A stretch of DNA of 64,000 nucleotides from an uncultured Opitutia bacterium (GTDB lineage: Bacteria > Verrucomicrobiota > Verrucomicrobiia > Opitutales > Opitutaceae). The stretch covers positions 1-64,000 of the forward strand of contig CAIOAO010000058.1 in the NCBI GenBank assembly GCA_903855985.1, in the 5' to 3' direction. Positions within the stretch are counted from its first letter, which is position 1. Each line of letters opens with the position of its first letter. The notes beneath the pieces were generated by a model that was not told where the DNA came from, did no database searches, and saw only the letters and a program-made list of their open reading frames with translations. The translations under genes were made by a program, and so were the position numbers. Positions 1-8,847 of the stretch are shown here, one piece after another.

Positions 1-435
1 CCGCAGGCCTCGGGTTACGTCTCGCTCGCTTTGGAACTCATGCCTTCGAAGCTCATGCTGCCTGGTGGCGGCATCATCCGCTCGACCCTCCTTCCTCACG
101 GCAACGAATCCACGCTCGGCCTCGTCTTCGAAGAGCCTTCGACCGGCATGAAGTTCGCTTATTACACGGACTGCCGCGCGATGACCGAGAAGTCCCTCGA
201 ACTGGGCGTTCATGCCGATCTCGCGATCCTCGACGGCCTGCGTCCGAATCCGCACCCGACGCATATGACGATCGATGAGGCCTGCCAGGCGGCCCACGAC
301 CTGCGTGCCAAGCGGGCGCTGATCACGCACATGACGTACCAGATCAATTACGAGACTTATACGGCGCAGCTCCATAAGACGCACCCGAAGGTCGGCCTTT
401 GTTACGACGGACTGCGGATCAAGCTTGGTGAATAA
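1..435 (+). CDS. metallo-beta-lactamase-fold hydrolase, C-terminal part (5' truncated by window edge)
   Basis: Frame open from base 1; YYTDCRAM...ADLAILDGLRPNPHPTHMTIDEA...ALITHMTYQI resembles PhnP/MBL-fold hydrolase C-termini. Confidence 0.7.
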   Translation, partial: PQASGYVSLALELMPSKLMLPGGGIIRSTLLPHGNESTLGLVFEEPSTGMKFAYYTDCRAMTEKSLELGVHADLAILDGLRPNPHPTHMTIDEACQAAHDLRAKRALITHMTYQINYETYTAQLHKTHPKVGLCYDGLRIKLGE

Positions 436-445
436 GCTGGTATGA

Positions 446-474
446 AAAAGGGCGCCCAGTGGGCGCCCTTTGTT
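446..474. terminator. rho-independent terminator hairpin
   Basis: AAAAAGGGCGCCC-AGT-GGGCGCCCTTTGTT perfect stem between convergent genes. Confidence 0.8.
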
Positions 475-493
475 CTTGGATTCCGAGCGAGGT

Positions 494-1144
494 TCAGAGT
501 TCGGTGACGGTGAGGTTCTTGAACCAGCAGGGGTCGCCGTGTTCGGTGAGCATCAGCTTGCCGTGGCCGGGGGCGAAATCCTTCTTCGTCTTGAACTTGC
601 TCTTGGCGACGTCGGCCTTCCATTCGTCGGTCTTGGTGTCGACGGAGGAGCAGAGCTTGCCGTTGAGGTAGTGCTCGATCTTGCCGTCCTTGATCAGGAC
701 GCGGCTGTGGTTCCACTCGCCGATCGGCTTGAGGATCTTGTCCTTGGCGGAGTCTACGAGGTCGTAGATCGAGCCGGTGTTGTGGCTGCCGCCGCGCTTG
801 CCGTCGGAGTTCTTGAAGTCGTCGATCATCTGGTACTCGATGCCGAGCCAGTCGCCCTTGCCCTTGGCGTCCTTGATGTTGGTGACCCAGTACTTGATGC
901 CGTTGTTGCCGGCGGCGGCCAGTTTCCAATCCCACTCCATCTCGAAGCTGGAGTATTCCTTCTTCGAGATGAGGAAGCCCGTGCCCTTCTGCGGGGTCAG
1001 GTGGATGACGCCGCCTTCTTCGGTGGTCCAGCCGGCGGGCGGCGGGTTGCCGTTCGCGTCGGTGAAGTCGTTGAGCGTGAGGGTGACCTTTTCGCCGGCG
1101 AAGAGGGCGCCGGTGGCGAGCAGGGCGAGGAGGAGGGATTTCAT
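494..1144 (-). CDS. DUF1080 (3-keto-disaccharide hydrolase-like) secreted protein
   Basis: Signal peptide MKSLLLALLATGALFAG; GVIHLTPQKGTGFLISKKEYSSFEMEWDWKLA...GIKYWV typical of DUF1080. Confidence 0.8.
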   Translation of the reverse strand: MKSLLLALLATGALFAGEKVTLTLNDFTDANGNPPPAGWTTEEGGVIHLTPQKGTGFLISKKEYSSFEMEWDWKLAAAGNNGIKYWVTNIKDAKGKGDWLGIEYQMIDDFKNSDGKRGGSHNTGSIYDLVDSAKDKILKPIGEWNHSRVLIKDGKIEHYLNGKLCSSVDTKTDEWKADVAKSKFKTKKDFAPGHGKLMLTEHGDPCWFKNLTVTEL

Positions 1145-1200
1145 GAGGGGATGCGTGTTATGGGAGGTTTATGGCCTGATTTGAAGTCCTTAATCAAGGG

Positions 1201-2058
1201 TCAGGGCAGGACCTTGATTTCCTTGAGCCAAAGCAGCGATTCGGCCTGCCACTTGTCCCAGGAGGGGCCTTTGTAGCCGTTGAGGCCGTGGCCGCCGTTG
1301 GGCAGTTCGACCAGACGGGTCGGGAGTCCCGCTTTCTTCTCGGCCTCGAAGAACATGCGGCTGTTCTCGATCGGCACGACCTTGTCGTCGATCGCGTGCG
1401 CGAGGAAGGCGGGCGGGGTCGCGGCCGTGACGTGCTTCTGGCTCGAGAAGTAATCCGGCAGGCCGGCGGCGGGCGTCTCACCCATGAGGTTCTTCTTCGA
1501 GCCGCGATGCACGCCTTCTTCCATGCTGATGACGGGGTAGATTAGGATCGAGAAGTCCGGACGGCTGCTCTGGCCGGTGACGGCGTTAGGCGCGCGCGTC
1601 TCGATGGTCTCGAAGTGTACGGTGGCGGTCGAGGCGAGGTGGCCCCCGGCGGAGAAGCCGATGATGCCGACCTTCTTCGGGTCGAGCGCCCACTCCGCGG
1701 CATGGGCGCGGACGGTGCGGATGGCCTGCTGCGCGTCGAGCAGCGGGACGTAGGGGCGGCCGGCCGGCAGGCGATACTCGAGGACGATCCCGGCGATGCC
1801 GTGTTCGTTGAGCCACTCGGCGATGCCATGGCCTTCGCCCTTGGTCACCAGTCCGCCGTAGCCGCCGCCGGGGCAGATGACGACCGCGGCGCCGTTCGGT
1901 TGCTTGGCCAGATGCACGGTGAGCCTGGCTTTGGAGGAATCGGAGAACTTGCCGTCGCCTTCCGGCGCATCGCCGTTCCAAAGCGGGAGGGGGATAGGGG
2001 CGGTCCAGGCGTTCAGCCGGACAAAGCCGAGGAGCAGGAGGCAAGCGAGGAGGCGCAT
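1201..2058 (-). CDS. alpha/beta hydrolase (acetyl-esterase/BD-FAE-like)
   Basis: PGGGYGGL, GFSAGGHLAST, HAIDDKVVP catalytic motifs; signal peptide. Confidence 0.85.
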   Translation of the reverse strand: MRLLACLLLLGFVRLNAWTAPIPLPLWNGDAPEGDGKFSDSSKARLTVHLAKQPNGAAVVICPGGGYGGLVTKGEGHGIAEWLNEHGIAGIVLEYRLPAGRPYVPLLDAQQAIRTVRAHAAEWALDPKKVGIIGFSAGGHLASTATVHFETIETRAPNAVTGQSSRPDFSILIYPVISMEEGVHRGSKKNLMGETPAAGLPDYFSSQKHVTAATPPAFLAHAIDDKVVPIENSRMFFEAEKKAGLPTRLVELPNGGHGLNGYKGPSWDKWQAESLLWLKEIKVLP

Positions 2059-2130
2059 GGGATGAAAAGGGGCAGGGGTAGGGGCAGGTTTAAAGGCAGG
2101 CGGCGGGGGAGGGAAGGCGGATTGGATGGG

Positions 2131-2170
2131 CCGTCCTTAATTCGCTCTTAAGGACGGCTCTGGTATACTT
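2131..2170 (+). promoter_or_regulatory. operator-like palindrome CCGTCCTTAA-N7-TTAAGGACGG plus TATACT -10 box
   Basis: 10-bp perfect inverted repeat 2131-2140/2148-2157; TATACT at 2164-2169, 6 nt before the 2176 ATG. Confidence 0.55.
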
Positions 2171-2175
2171 TTCCT

Positions 2176-4359
2176 ATGTCCCGGTTCCGGTCCCTGCTCC
2201 TGGTTTTCCTGTCCCTCGCTGTCGTCGGCCTGCTCGCCCAGTCGTCGCCGAAGGCAGATGCCCCTGATGATCGTCCGCCGCGCCCTGACGGAGAACGGCC
2301 GCCGCGGCCAGAGGATGGTCCGCCTCCCGGCGATCGTCCGGAGGGGAAAGGCAAGAAGGGGAAGGGCAAGGGGCCGGGCGGTCCCGGTGGCGGGGGTGGT
2401 AAGGCGCGCCCCGCCAACAATCGTCCGTTGCAAGAACTGTGGATTCCTCCGGTGCTCGAAGGCAGGACTTTCAATCTCACGCTCGGCACGAGTTCCCGTA
2501 AGTTCCTCGAGGGCACGACGAACACCTACGGTTACAACAAACTCAGTTTCTGGGGGCCGACGCTCATCCTGAACCAAGGCGAGGTGGTCACGATGAACGT
2601 GAAGAACGAGCTCCAGGAGGCGACGACGGTGCACTGGCATGGGCTGCATCTGCCGGCCGCGACCGACGGCGGGCCGCATCAGATCGTCGCGTCCGGCAAG
2701 ACCTGGTCGCCTTCGTTCGTCGTGAAGAACAATGCCGGGACCTATTGGTATCACCCGCACATGCATGAGTTCACCCAGAAGCAGCTGGCGCTCGGCGCGG
2801 GCGGCCTGATCATCATCCGCGATCCGGACGAAGCGAAGTTGGCGTTGCCGCGTACCTACGGCGTCGACGACCTGCCTCTGGTGCTCACGAGCCGACGTTT
2901 CAAGGAGAGCCAGATCACCTACGACGGCGACAACGACAAGTACGGCGACTATCAGCTCACCAACGGCACGCTCGACGCCCAGACGAAGCTGCCTCGTCAG
3001 CTCGTGCGCCTGCGCATCCTCAACGCCGAGATCGAGCGAGGCTACGTCCTGGGGTTCAGCGACAACCGCGTGTTCTACCAGATCGCCACCGACGGCGGTC
3101 TCGTCGATAAGCCCGTCCCGCTCAAGCGCCTCACCCTCATGGTCGGGGAGCGCACCGAGATCCTCGTCGACCTCGGCGCGGACAAGGTCGGCGGCACGGT
3201 CGACCTGATGGCCTATAACTCCAATCAGGCGTTCGGCTTCCCCGGCGGCGAGCCGGGCACCGGCGGCGCCAACGGCAGCTTCCTGAACAACTACGATTAC
3301 CGCCTGCTGCGTATCAATGTCTCCGCTCCCACCGCCAAGGCGGTCACCAAGGTGCCCGAGGTCCTGGTCCGCAACGCCTTCGTGAGCGAGAAGGAAGCCT
3401 CGGCCAAGCGGACCATCAGCGTCACCGACGGCCGCCCGCACTTCGCCTTCGACGGCAAGCCGTTCGACATGCATACGACGAACATGGTCGTGAAGCTCGG
3501 CGCCACCGAGGTCTGGACGGTACGGAACAACAACATCTTCGGGCATTCCTTCCACCTGCATGACGTGCAGTTCCGGATCCTTGCCCGGACCGACCGGGAC
3601 GTCGCGGAATATGAGAAGGGCTGGAAGGATACGTTCTATCTGCCCAGGGGCGCCTCGGTGACGTTCGTCGCCAAGTTCGACGACTACGCCAGCGACACCG
3701 ATCCGTTCATGTTCCATTGCCACATGTCCAACCACGAGGACGGCGGCATGATGGGTCAGTTCATCGTCTCGAAGGATCCCGCCGCGGTGAAGAAGGACGC
3801 CAAGGGCATGATCAACTTCCGCGCCCAGACCAAGCATCCGCTCCCGGCGGCCGAGGTCGCCGCCACCGCCGCCCAGGCGGCGAAGCCCGCCGCCGACTTC
3901 GCCAAGGCCGACCTCGCCGGCCGTAAGCTCGTCCTGGCCGACCTCGCGAAGGCGAAGCCGGTCGTGCTCTTCTTCATCGAGAAGGAGTGCCCGTGCTCGC
4001 GGGATGCCGCACCTTACCTGTCGCAGCTGCAGGCCGCCTATGGCGACGCCTGTTCGGTGGTCGGCGTGATCAATGCCGACGAGGCCGGGGCCAAGGAGTG
4101 GGCCGCCGCCGCGAAGCCTGGCTTCCCAGTCGTCGCGGATCCTGACTTCGCCGTCATCGATGCCTATGGCGCCAAGCGTAGCGTCTATGTCACCGTCGTC
4201 GCGCCCGGCGGCAAGATCGCCAAGGCCTATCCTGGCTATAACGCCGACTCTCTGACGGAGATCTCCGCGACCGTCGCCAGGCTCGGCGGCGTGACCGCCA
4301 AGCCGCTTGTCTGGAAGGACGCCCCCGGCGAACTGCTGGCCGGCTGTCCGCTGAAGTGA
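2176..4359 (+). CDS. multicopper oxidase with C-terminal thioredoxin/redoxin-like domain
   Basis: Copper motifs HWHGLHL, WYHPHMHE, HSFHLHDVQF, HCHMSNHEDGGMM; C-terminal EKECPCSRDAAPYLSQLQ...VVADPDFAVIDAYGAKRSVYVTVVAPGG redoxin-like. Confidence 0.85.
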   Translation: MSRFRSLLLVFLSLAVVGLLAQSSPKADAPDDRPPRPDGERPPRPEDGPPPGDRPEGKGKKGKGKGPGGPGGGGGKARPANNRPLQELWIPPVLEGRTFNLTLGTSSRKFLEGTTNTYGYNKLSFWGPTLILNQGEVVTMNVKNELQEATTVHWHGLHLPAATDGGPHQIVASGKTWSPSFVVKNNAGTYWYHPHMHEFTQKQLALGAGGLIIIRDPDEAKLALPRTYGVDDLPLVLTSRRFKESQITYDGDNDKYGDYQLTNGTLDAQTKLPRQLVRLRILNAEIERGYVLGFSDNRVFYQIATDGGLVDKPVPLKRLTLMVGERTEILVDLGADKVGGTVDLMAYNSNQAFGFPGGEPGTGGANGSFLNNYDYRLLRINVSAPTAKAVTKVPEVLVRNAFVSEKEASAKRTISVTDGRPHFAFDGKPFDMHTTNMVVKLGATEVWTVRNNNIFGHSFHLHDVQFRILARTDRDVAEYEKGWKDTFYLPRGASVTFVAKFDDYASDTDPFMFHCHMSNHEDGGMMGQFIVSKDPAAVKKDAKGMINFRAQTKHPLPAAEVAATAAQAAKPAADFAKADLAGRKLVLADLAKAKPVVLFFIEKECPCSRDAAPYLSQLQAAYGDACSVVGVINADEAGAKEWAAAAKPGFPVVADPDFAVIDAYGAKRSVYVTVVAPGGKIAKAYPGYNADSLTEISATVARLGGVTAKPLVWKDAPGELLAGCPLK

Positions 4360-4494
4360 GCGTGCGGCAAGGACCCCCTCCGCGGGGAACTGCTGGCATG
4401 GTGAACCGCTGCGAAGCCAAGAGGTAGGGCCGGCCATCCTGGGCCGGCCGCGGCCGAGCAGGGATTCTCGGCCCTGCCTCGATGCCTGCGGGCA

Positions 4495-4523
4495 CAAAAA
4501 AGCCCCGGAGGGCCGGGGGCTTT
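4495..4523. terminator. rho-independent terminator
   Basis: AAAAAAGCCCCGG-AGG-GCCGGGGGCTTT stem-loop downstream of the ThuA-like gene. Confidence 0.75.
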
Positions 4524-4545
4524 GATCTGAAGGCTTGGCGTCGGC

Positions 4546-5412
4546 TTACTTGCCGAAGCCGGCGGAGGGCTTGCCGTCGGCTTCGAGCTTGCCGACGGAC
4601 CAGAGCAGGCCGCGGGTGACGAGGTCGAGGTAACGGGCGTCTTCGACGGTGGCGTTGTTATGGCCGATCGTGGTGCTGAAGATGCGGGTCTTCTTCGGGC
4701 CGAACTCGTTGGTCCAGGCGACGATGGTGGTGACTTCCTTGGCCGGGGTGACCTTGCCGGCCTTGTCCTTCTTCTCGGGGATCTTCTGGGTGCCGGTGGC
4801 GAGGCCATGGCCGGTGAGGACCTGGACGTTGTTGTAGAGTTCTTCCTTCATCGTCGTCCAATCCGCGAAACCCTTCACGATCGGGTTTTCCTTGTCGGTG
4901 AAGGAGATGGCGATGGGTTCCTGCGGGCCGTGGCCGGTGGACTGGAGGCCGAGCATCTCGTACCAGCTGGCGTTGTCGGCGCCGACCTTGACGGGCTCGC
5001 CGTACTTGCCCCAGCGGTAGCTATGCATGGCGCAGTGGAGGTTCACGGCCGGGAGACCGTTGCGGTGGGCGTTGACGATGTTGGCGACGTAGGCCTGATC
5101 GGTGACGTCGGCGGCGCACTCGTCGTGGACGACCACGTCGAAGTTCTTGGCCCAGTCGGGGTTCTTGTAGATCTCGAAGATCGGCTGGGTGGCCTTGCCC
5201 TTGAAGTCCTTGTCCTTGATGTCGACATAGGCGATCTCGACGGTCGCGTTGAGGCGGGCTTCGATGCCCTTCTTCAGGATGTCTTTCTGGGCGCCGTAGT
5301 CGTGGCAGCAGCCGCCGGCGACGACGAGGACGCGGAGGGGCTTCTGCTCGGCGACGAGCGAGGAGGTCAGGCCGGCGAAGAGGGCCAGCGCGAGGAGGGA
5401 GCGGAGTTTCAT
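4546..5412 (-). CDS. ThuA domain-containing protein
   Basis: MKLRSLLALALFAGL signal; VLVVAGGCCHDYGAQKDILKKGIEAR; HCAMHSYRWGKYG; TGHGPQEPIAI. Confidence 0.8.
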   Translation of the reverse strand: MKLRSLLALALFAGLTSSLVAEQKPLRVLVVAGGCCHDYGAQKDILKKGIEARLNATVEIAYVDIKDKDFKGKATQPIFEIYKNPDWAKNFDVVVHDECAADVTDQAYVANIVNAHRNGLPAVNLHCAMHSYRWGKYGEPVKVGADNASWYEMLGLQSTGHGPQEPIAISFTDKENPIVKGFADWTTMKEELYNNVQVLTGHGLATGTQKIPEKKDKAGKVTPAKEVTTIVAWTNEFGPKKTRIFSTTIGHNNATVEDARYLDLVTRGLLWSVGKLEADGKPSAGFGK

Positions 5413-5461
5413 TGGGGTGTCTGGGATAAAGGGCGGGGGCAGGGGGTTGGGCAAATCAAAC

Positions 5462-5941
5462 TTACTTCTTGGCCTTAGGGGCGTCTTTGGCGGCTTCCTT
5501 CGCGGCGGTCGCGGCGGCCTTGGTGTCCGCCATGGCTGACTTGGCGAGTTCGTCCGGGATGGGCTGGCCTTCGACGAAGGCGTAGAGGGCTTCTTTCTGC
5601 TTCTCGGTCAGGGGCTTCTCCGCCTTGGGCGGCATGACGTCGCCGGCGGTACGGTCGAGGAAGACGCGCGAGAGCAGCATGCTGCTGTCAGGCTTGCCGA
5701 TGGCGAACGTCGGATTCTTGCCGCCCTTGAGCGTAGCCTCGAGGGTGTCGAGGCGCAGCTTGCCCTTCTCCTTCTTCGGGCCGTGGCACGACACGCAATG
5801 CGCGTCGAAGATCGGCTGGATGACCTTGGCGTAGTCCGCCTTCTGCGCGGCGGTCAGCGGCTTCGCCGGCTCGGCCTTCTTCGGGGTGAAGGGCGTGGCG
5901 GCCACGAGCGTGGCGGCGGAGAAGAGCAGGGCGGCGCGCAT
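5462..5941 (-). CDS. c-type cytochrome-domain protein (PSCyt1-like)
   Basis: CVSCHGPKKEKGKLRLDTLEATLKGGK, MPPKAEKPLTEKQ. Confidence 0.8.
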   Translation of the reverse strand: MRAALLFSAATLVAATPFTPKKAEPAKPLTAAQKADYAKVIQPIFDAHCVSCHGPKKEKGKLRLDTLEATLKGGKNPTFAIGKPDSSMLLSRVFLDRTAGDVMPPKAEKPLTEKQKEALYAFVEGQPIPDELAKSAMADTKAAATAAKEAAKDAPKAKK

Positions 5942-5945
5942 CGGG

Positions 5946-6878
5946 TTATTTCTTGGCGGCTTTGGTGGCCTCGAGCGCGGCCTTGGCGATGTCGTCGGGG
6001 ATCGGCTTGCCCTCGATCCAGAGTCCGATGGCCTGCGTCTGTTCCTTGGTCAGCGGTTTCTCTTCCTTGGGCGGCATGAAGTCGTCGTCCTTCGGGTCGA
6101 GCGTGATGCGGGCGAACATGCCGCTCTTCTTGAGGTCGCCGGCGGTGAAGGCGGGTCCGTCCGATCCGCCTTTCTTGAGGGCCTCGAGCGAATCCATGCG
6201 GAGCTTGCCCTTCACCTTCTTGGCGCCGTGGCACGAGACGCAGTGCGCCTCGAGGATCGGGCGGACGACCTGCGTGTAGTCGTCCCGCTTCTGGCTGATG
6301 GTGACCGTGCGGTCGGCGGGGTCCTGCTTCGGCGCGGCGACCTTGTTGGGCTTGAACGGGAAGCCTTCCTCGTGGACGAGTTCGCCGCCGATGTGGGCCG
6401 CGAAGCCCATCACGCCGATCGCCACGGCCTGCGCGGCGAGGCGGACGCGGAACTCCTTGGAGAGGGCGAGGCTTGCCAGTCCGGCGAAAGCCGAGGCGGC
6501 GATGCCGCCCCAGAGGTGCAGCTGGACGGCGTCGCCCGCGAAGCCGTTGTAGTGGGCATGCAGGATGCCGCAGAAGACGGCGGTCCAGGTGCCGGCGGCC
6601 GAGAAGACGGACAGGCGTCGGACGGTCGCGGTCGCGTGCTCGTGGCGTTCGAAGAATTCGAAGAGCGGCACGACCAGGAGCACGGCCGCCGGGATGTGCA
6701 GGGCGAGGATGTGGAAGTTGCCGAGGATCGAGAGGACGGCCGGGCCGCGCATCTCGCCGTCGGCCGGCAGCGCGAGCGCGAGCGCGACCAGGAAGAGGTT
6801 GGCGCCGACGACGAGGCCGAGGGCCTGGCGGAAGGTCAGCGCGTGCAGGCGTTCTTCGATGCGGTGGAGAGGCGTCAT
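5946..6878 (-). CDS. membrane protein with DUF2231-like TM region and PSCyt1-like cytochrome domain
   Basis: Several hydrophobic segments followed by CVSCHGAKKVKGKLRMDSLEALKKGG and FMPPKEEKPLTKEQ. Confidence 0.75.
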   Translation of the reverse strand: MTPLHRIEERLHALTFRQALGLVVGANLFLVALALALPADGEMRGPAVLSILGNFHILALHIPAAVLLVVPLFEFFERHEHATATVRRLSVFSAAGTWTAVFCGILHAHYNGFAGDAVQLHLWGGIAASAFAGLASLALSKEFRVRLAAQAVAIGVMGFAAHIGGELVHEEGFPFKPNKVAAPKQDPADRTVTISQKRDDYTQVVRPILEAHCVSCHGAKKVKGKLRMDSLEALKKGGSDGPAFTAGDLKKSGMFARITLDPKDDDFMPPKEEKPLTKEQTQAIGLWIEGKPIPDDIAKAALEATKAAKK

Positions 6879-6967
6879 GGGGTGGGAAAGGGGTCTGGCG
6901 TTTATGAGGTCGGGTCGGGGTGGGGTCAAACGCAAGTGACCTCGTCACGTCCGCCTGTCATTAGACA

Positions 6968-7000
6968 CAAAAAAAGCCCGCGGGTTGCCGCGGGCTTTTG
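6968..7000. terminator. rho-independent terminator
   Basis: AAAAAAAGCCCGCGG-GTTG-CCGCGGGCTTTTG. Confidence 0.85.
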
Positions 7001-7017
7001 TCAGGAAGCCGTGAGGC

Positions 7018-7395
7018 TTACTTGGCTTCGATGAAGGACTTGAGCTTGGCGAGCTGCTCCTTGGTGAGAGCGACGCGGTCCTTCTTCTTCTTCGGGGGCA
7101 TGGCGAGGTCGTCGTCAGGGTTGCTGATGCCGAGTTCGCAGCTCTTGTAGAGGGAGCTCTTGGAGATGTCGCCCCAGGTGATGCCGGCGCCGGCTTCCTT
7201 GCCGCCCTTGACGATGGTCTCGAGGGAGGTGGCGTCGAAGCCGCCCTTGGGCTTCTTGGTCTTGTCCTTGCCGTGGCAACCGACGCAGCTCTTTTCGAGG
7301 ATCGGGGCGATGTCGGCCTTGAAGGCGGCTTCATGGTCGACGGCGGCGAAGGCCGAGGAGGCGGACAGGAGGGTGAGGAGGGCGAGGGTGCGCAT
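7018..7395 (-). CDS. c-type cytochrome-domain protein
   Basis: Signal peptide; CVGCHGKDKTKKPKGGFDATSLETIVKGG; AMPPKKKKDRVALTKEQ. Confidence 0.8.
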   Translation of the reverse strand: MRTLALLTLLSASSAFAAVDHEAAFKADIAPILEKSCVGCHGKDKTKKPKGGFDATSLETIVKGGKEAGAGITWGDISKSSLYKSCELGISNPDDDLAMPPKKKKDRVALTKEQLAKLKSFIEAK

Positions 7396-7459
7396 GGGTG
7401 TGTGTTAAGGTAACACCAGAGAAAGCCGAAAGTTGCCCTCTTGGGGAGCAAAAAATGAC

Positions 7460-8776
7460 CTACTCCCGGATCGCCCAGGCCCGGCAGGTCTCCTGCATGC
7501 GGGTCGGGACATAGGCTTCGACCCTGGTTCCTTCGGGAAGGGCCTTGGAATTGAGGATAGTGGCCCCGGCGTGCAGCTTGGAGAGCATGGCGTACTGGTC
7601 GTGGGGGATGAGTAGGGTCATATGCTCATCCCGGCTGGCGGCGCATTCCTCGAGGCGCTGGAGCAGGGCGGGGATGCCCTCGCCGGTCTTGGTGCTGACC
7701 AGCTTGGCGTCGGGGTAGGCGGCCAGGGCCTGGGCGCGTTCCACCTCGTCGCAGAGGTCGGCCTTGTTGAGCACGGTGATCACAGGACGGTCGCCGGCGC
7801 CGATCTCGGTCAGGACCTGCAAGGTCGTCTCGGCATGCTTGTCGCGCTCCGGCGAGCCGAGGTCGATGACATGGACGAGGAAGTCGGCCTGCACGGCCTC
7901 TTCGAGCGTGGCCTTGAACGCCTCGACGAGGCGGTGCGGGAGTCGGCGGACGAAGCCGACGGTGTCGGTCAGCAGCAGCGCGCGACCGGAGGGAAGGGCC
8001 AGGCGGCGCGTGGTCGGGTCGAGCGTGGCAAAGAGCTTGTTCGCGGCGAGGACTTCGGAACCGGTGAGCTTGTTGAGGAGCGACGACTTGCCGGCGTTGG
8101 TGTAGCCGACGATCGAGAAGGTCGGGAGAGGGATGCGTTTGCGCTGCTTGCGTTGGGTGGCGCGCTGGGCGACGACCTCCGCGAGGTCGCGGCGGACTTT
8201 CGCGATCTTGTCGCGGATCTTGCGCTGGTCCATCTCCAGCTGCGTCTCGCCGGCGTCGCGTTGTTGCGTGCCGCCGCCGCGCTGGCGGTCGAGGTGGGAC
8301 CAGAGGCGCTTGAGGCGCGGCAGCATCTGCTGCAGCGCGGCGAGCTCGACCTGCAGCACGGCTTCGCGGGTCTTCGCGCGGGTGATGAAGATGTCCAGGA
8401 TGATCTCCTGGCGGTCGATCGCGCGGAGCTTGGCGTCCTTCTCCCAGTTGCGCTGCTGCGCGGGCGTGAGCTCGTCGTCGAAGATGATCAGGCCGCATTC
8501 CTTGTCGCGGGCCAGCTGGGCGATCTCCTCCAGCTTGCCGGAACCGACGAGCGTGCGCGGGTTCTCCTCGCGCAGCTTGGCGATGATCTCGCCACGGATC
8601 TCGACGCCGACGTTGCTGACGAGCTCGTGGAGCTCATCCAGCAGCATCTGGGCTTCTTCGGGGGTGTCCTCCGGGCGTTGCAGGCCGACCAGGATCGCGC
8701 GGTTCGAGCGGGCGATGACCTCAGGGTCGAAAGGGTCGAGCGGCTTGTCTTGCTGGTCTTCGGTTTCGTCGGACAC
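7460..8776 (-). CDS. hflX: GTPase HflX (copy 1)
   Basis: FDDELTPAQQRNWE, GGGTQQRDAGETQLEMDQRKIRDKI, GYTNAGKSSLLN, LFATLDPTTRRL, TDTVGFVRRLP. Confidence 0.95.
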   Translation of the reverse strand: MSDETEDQQDKPLDPFDPEVIARSNRAILVGLQRPEDTPEEAQMLLDELHELVSNVGVEIRGEIIAKLREENPRTLVGSGKLEEIAQLARDKECGLIIFDDELTPAQQRNWEKDAKLRAIDRQEIILDIFITRAKTREAVLQVELAALQQMLPRLKRLWSHLDRQRGGGTQQRDAGETQLEMDQRKIRDKIAKVRRDLAEVVAQRATQRKQRKRIPLPTFSIVGYTNAGKSSLLNKLTGSEVLAANKLFATLDPTTRRLALPSGRALLLTDTVGFVRRLPHRLVEAFKATLEEAVQADFLVHVIDLGSPERDKHAETTLQVLTEIGAGDRPVITVLNKADLCDEVERAQALAAYPDAKLVSTKTGEGIPALLQRLEECAASRDEHMTLLIPHDQYAMLSKLHAGATILNSKALPEGTRVEAYVPTRMQETCRAWAIRE

Positions 8777-8788
8777 GTGGCGGAAATA

Positions 8789-8823
8789 AAAAGGGGAAGG
8801 GCACTCTGGCCCTTCCCCTTTCC
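8789..8823. terminator. terminator-like hairpin
   Basis: AAAAGGGGAAGGGC-ACTCTG-GCCCTTCCCCTTT. Confidence 0.75.
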
Positions 8824-8847
8824 TGAGGCAAAGCGATTTACGGCGAC

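Noticed and set aside
2137-4497. 786-aa minus-strand ORF opposite the multicopper oxidase
   Set aside because: Composition (Arg/Gly/Glu/Val-rich, low complexity) is that of a GC-rich antisense shadow frame; the plus strand encodes a clear conserved enzyme.
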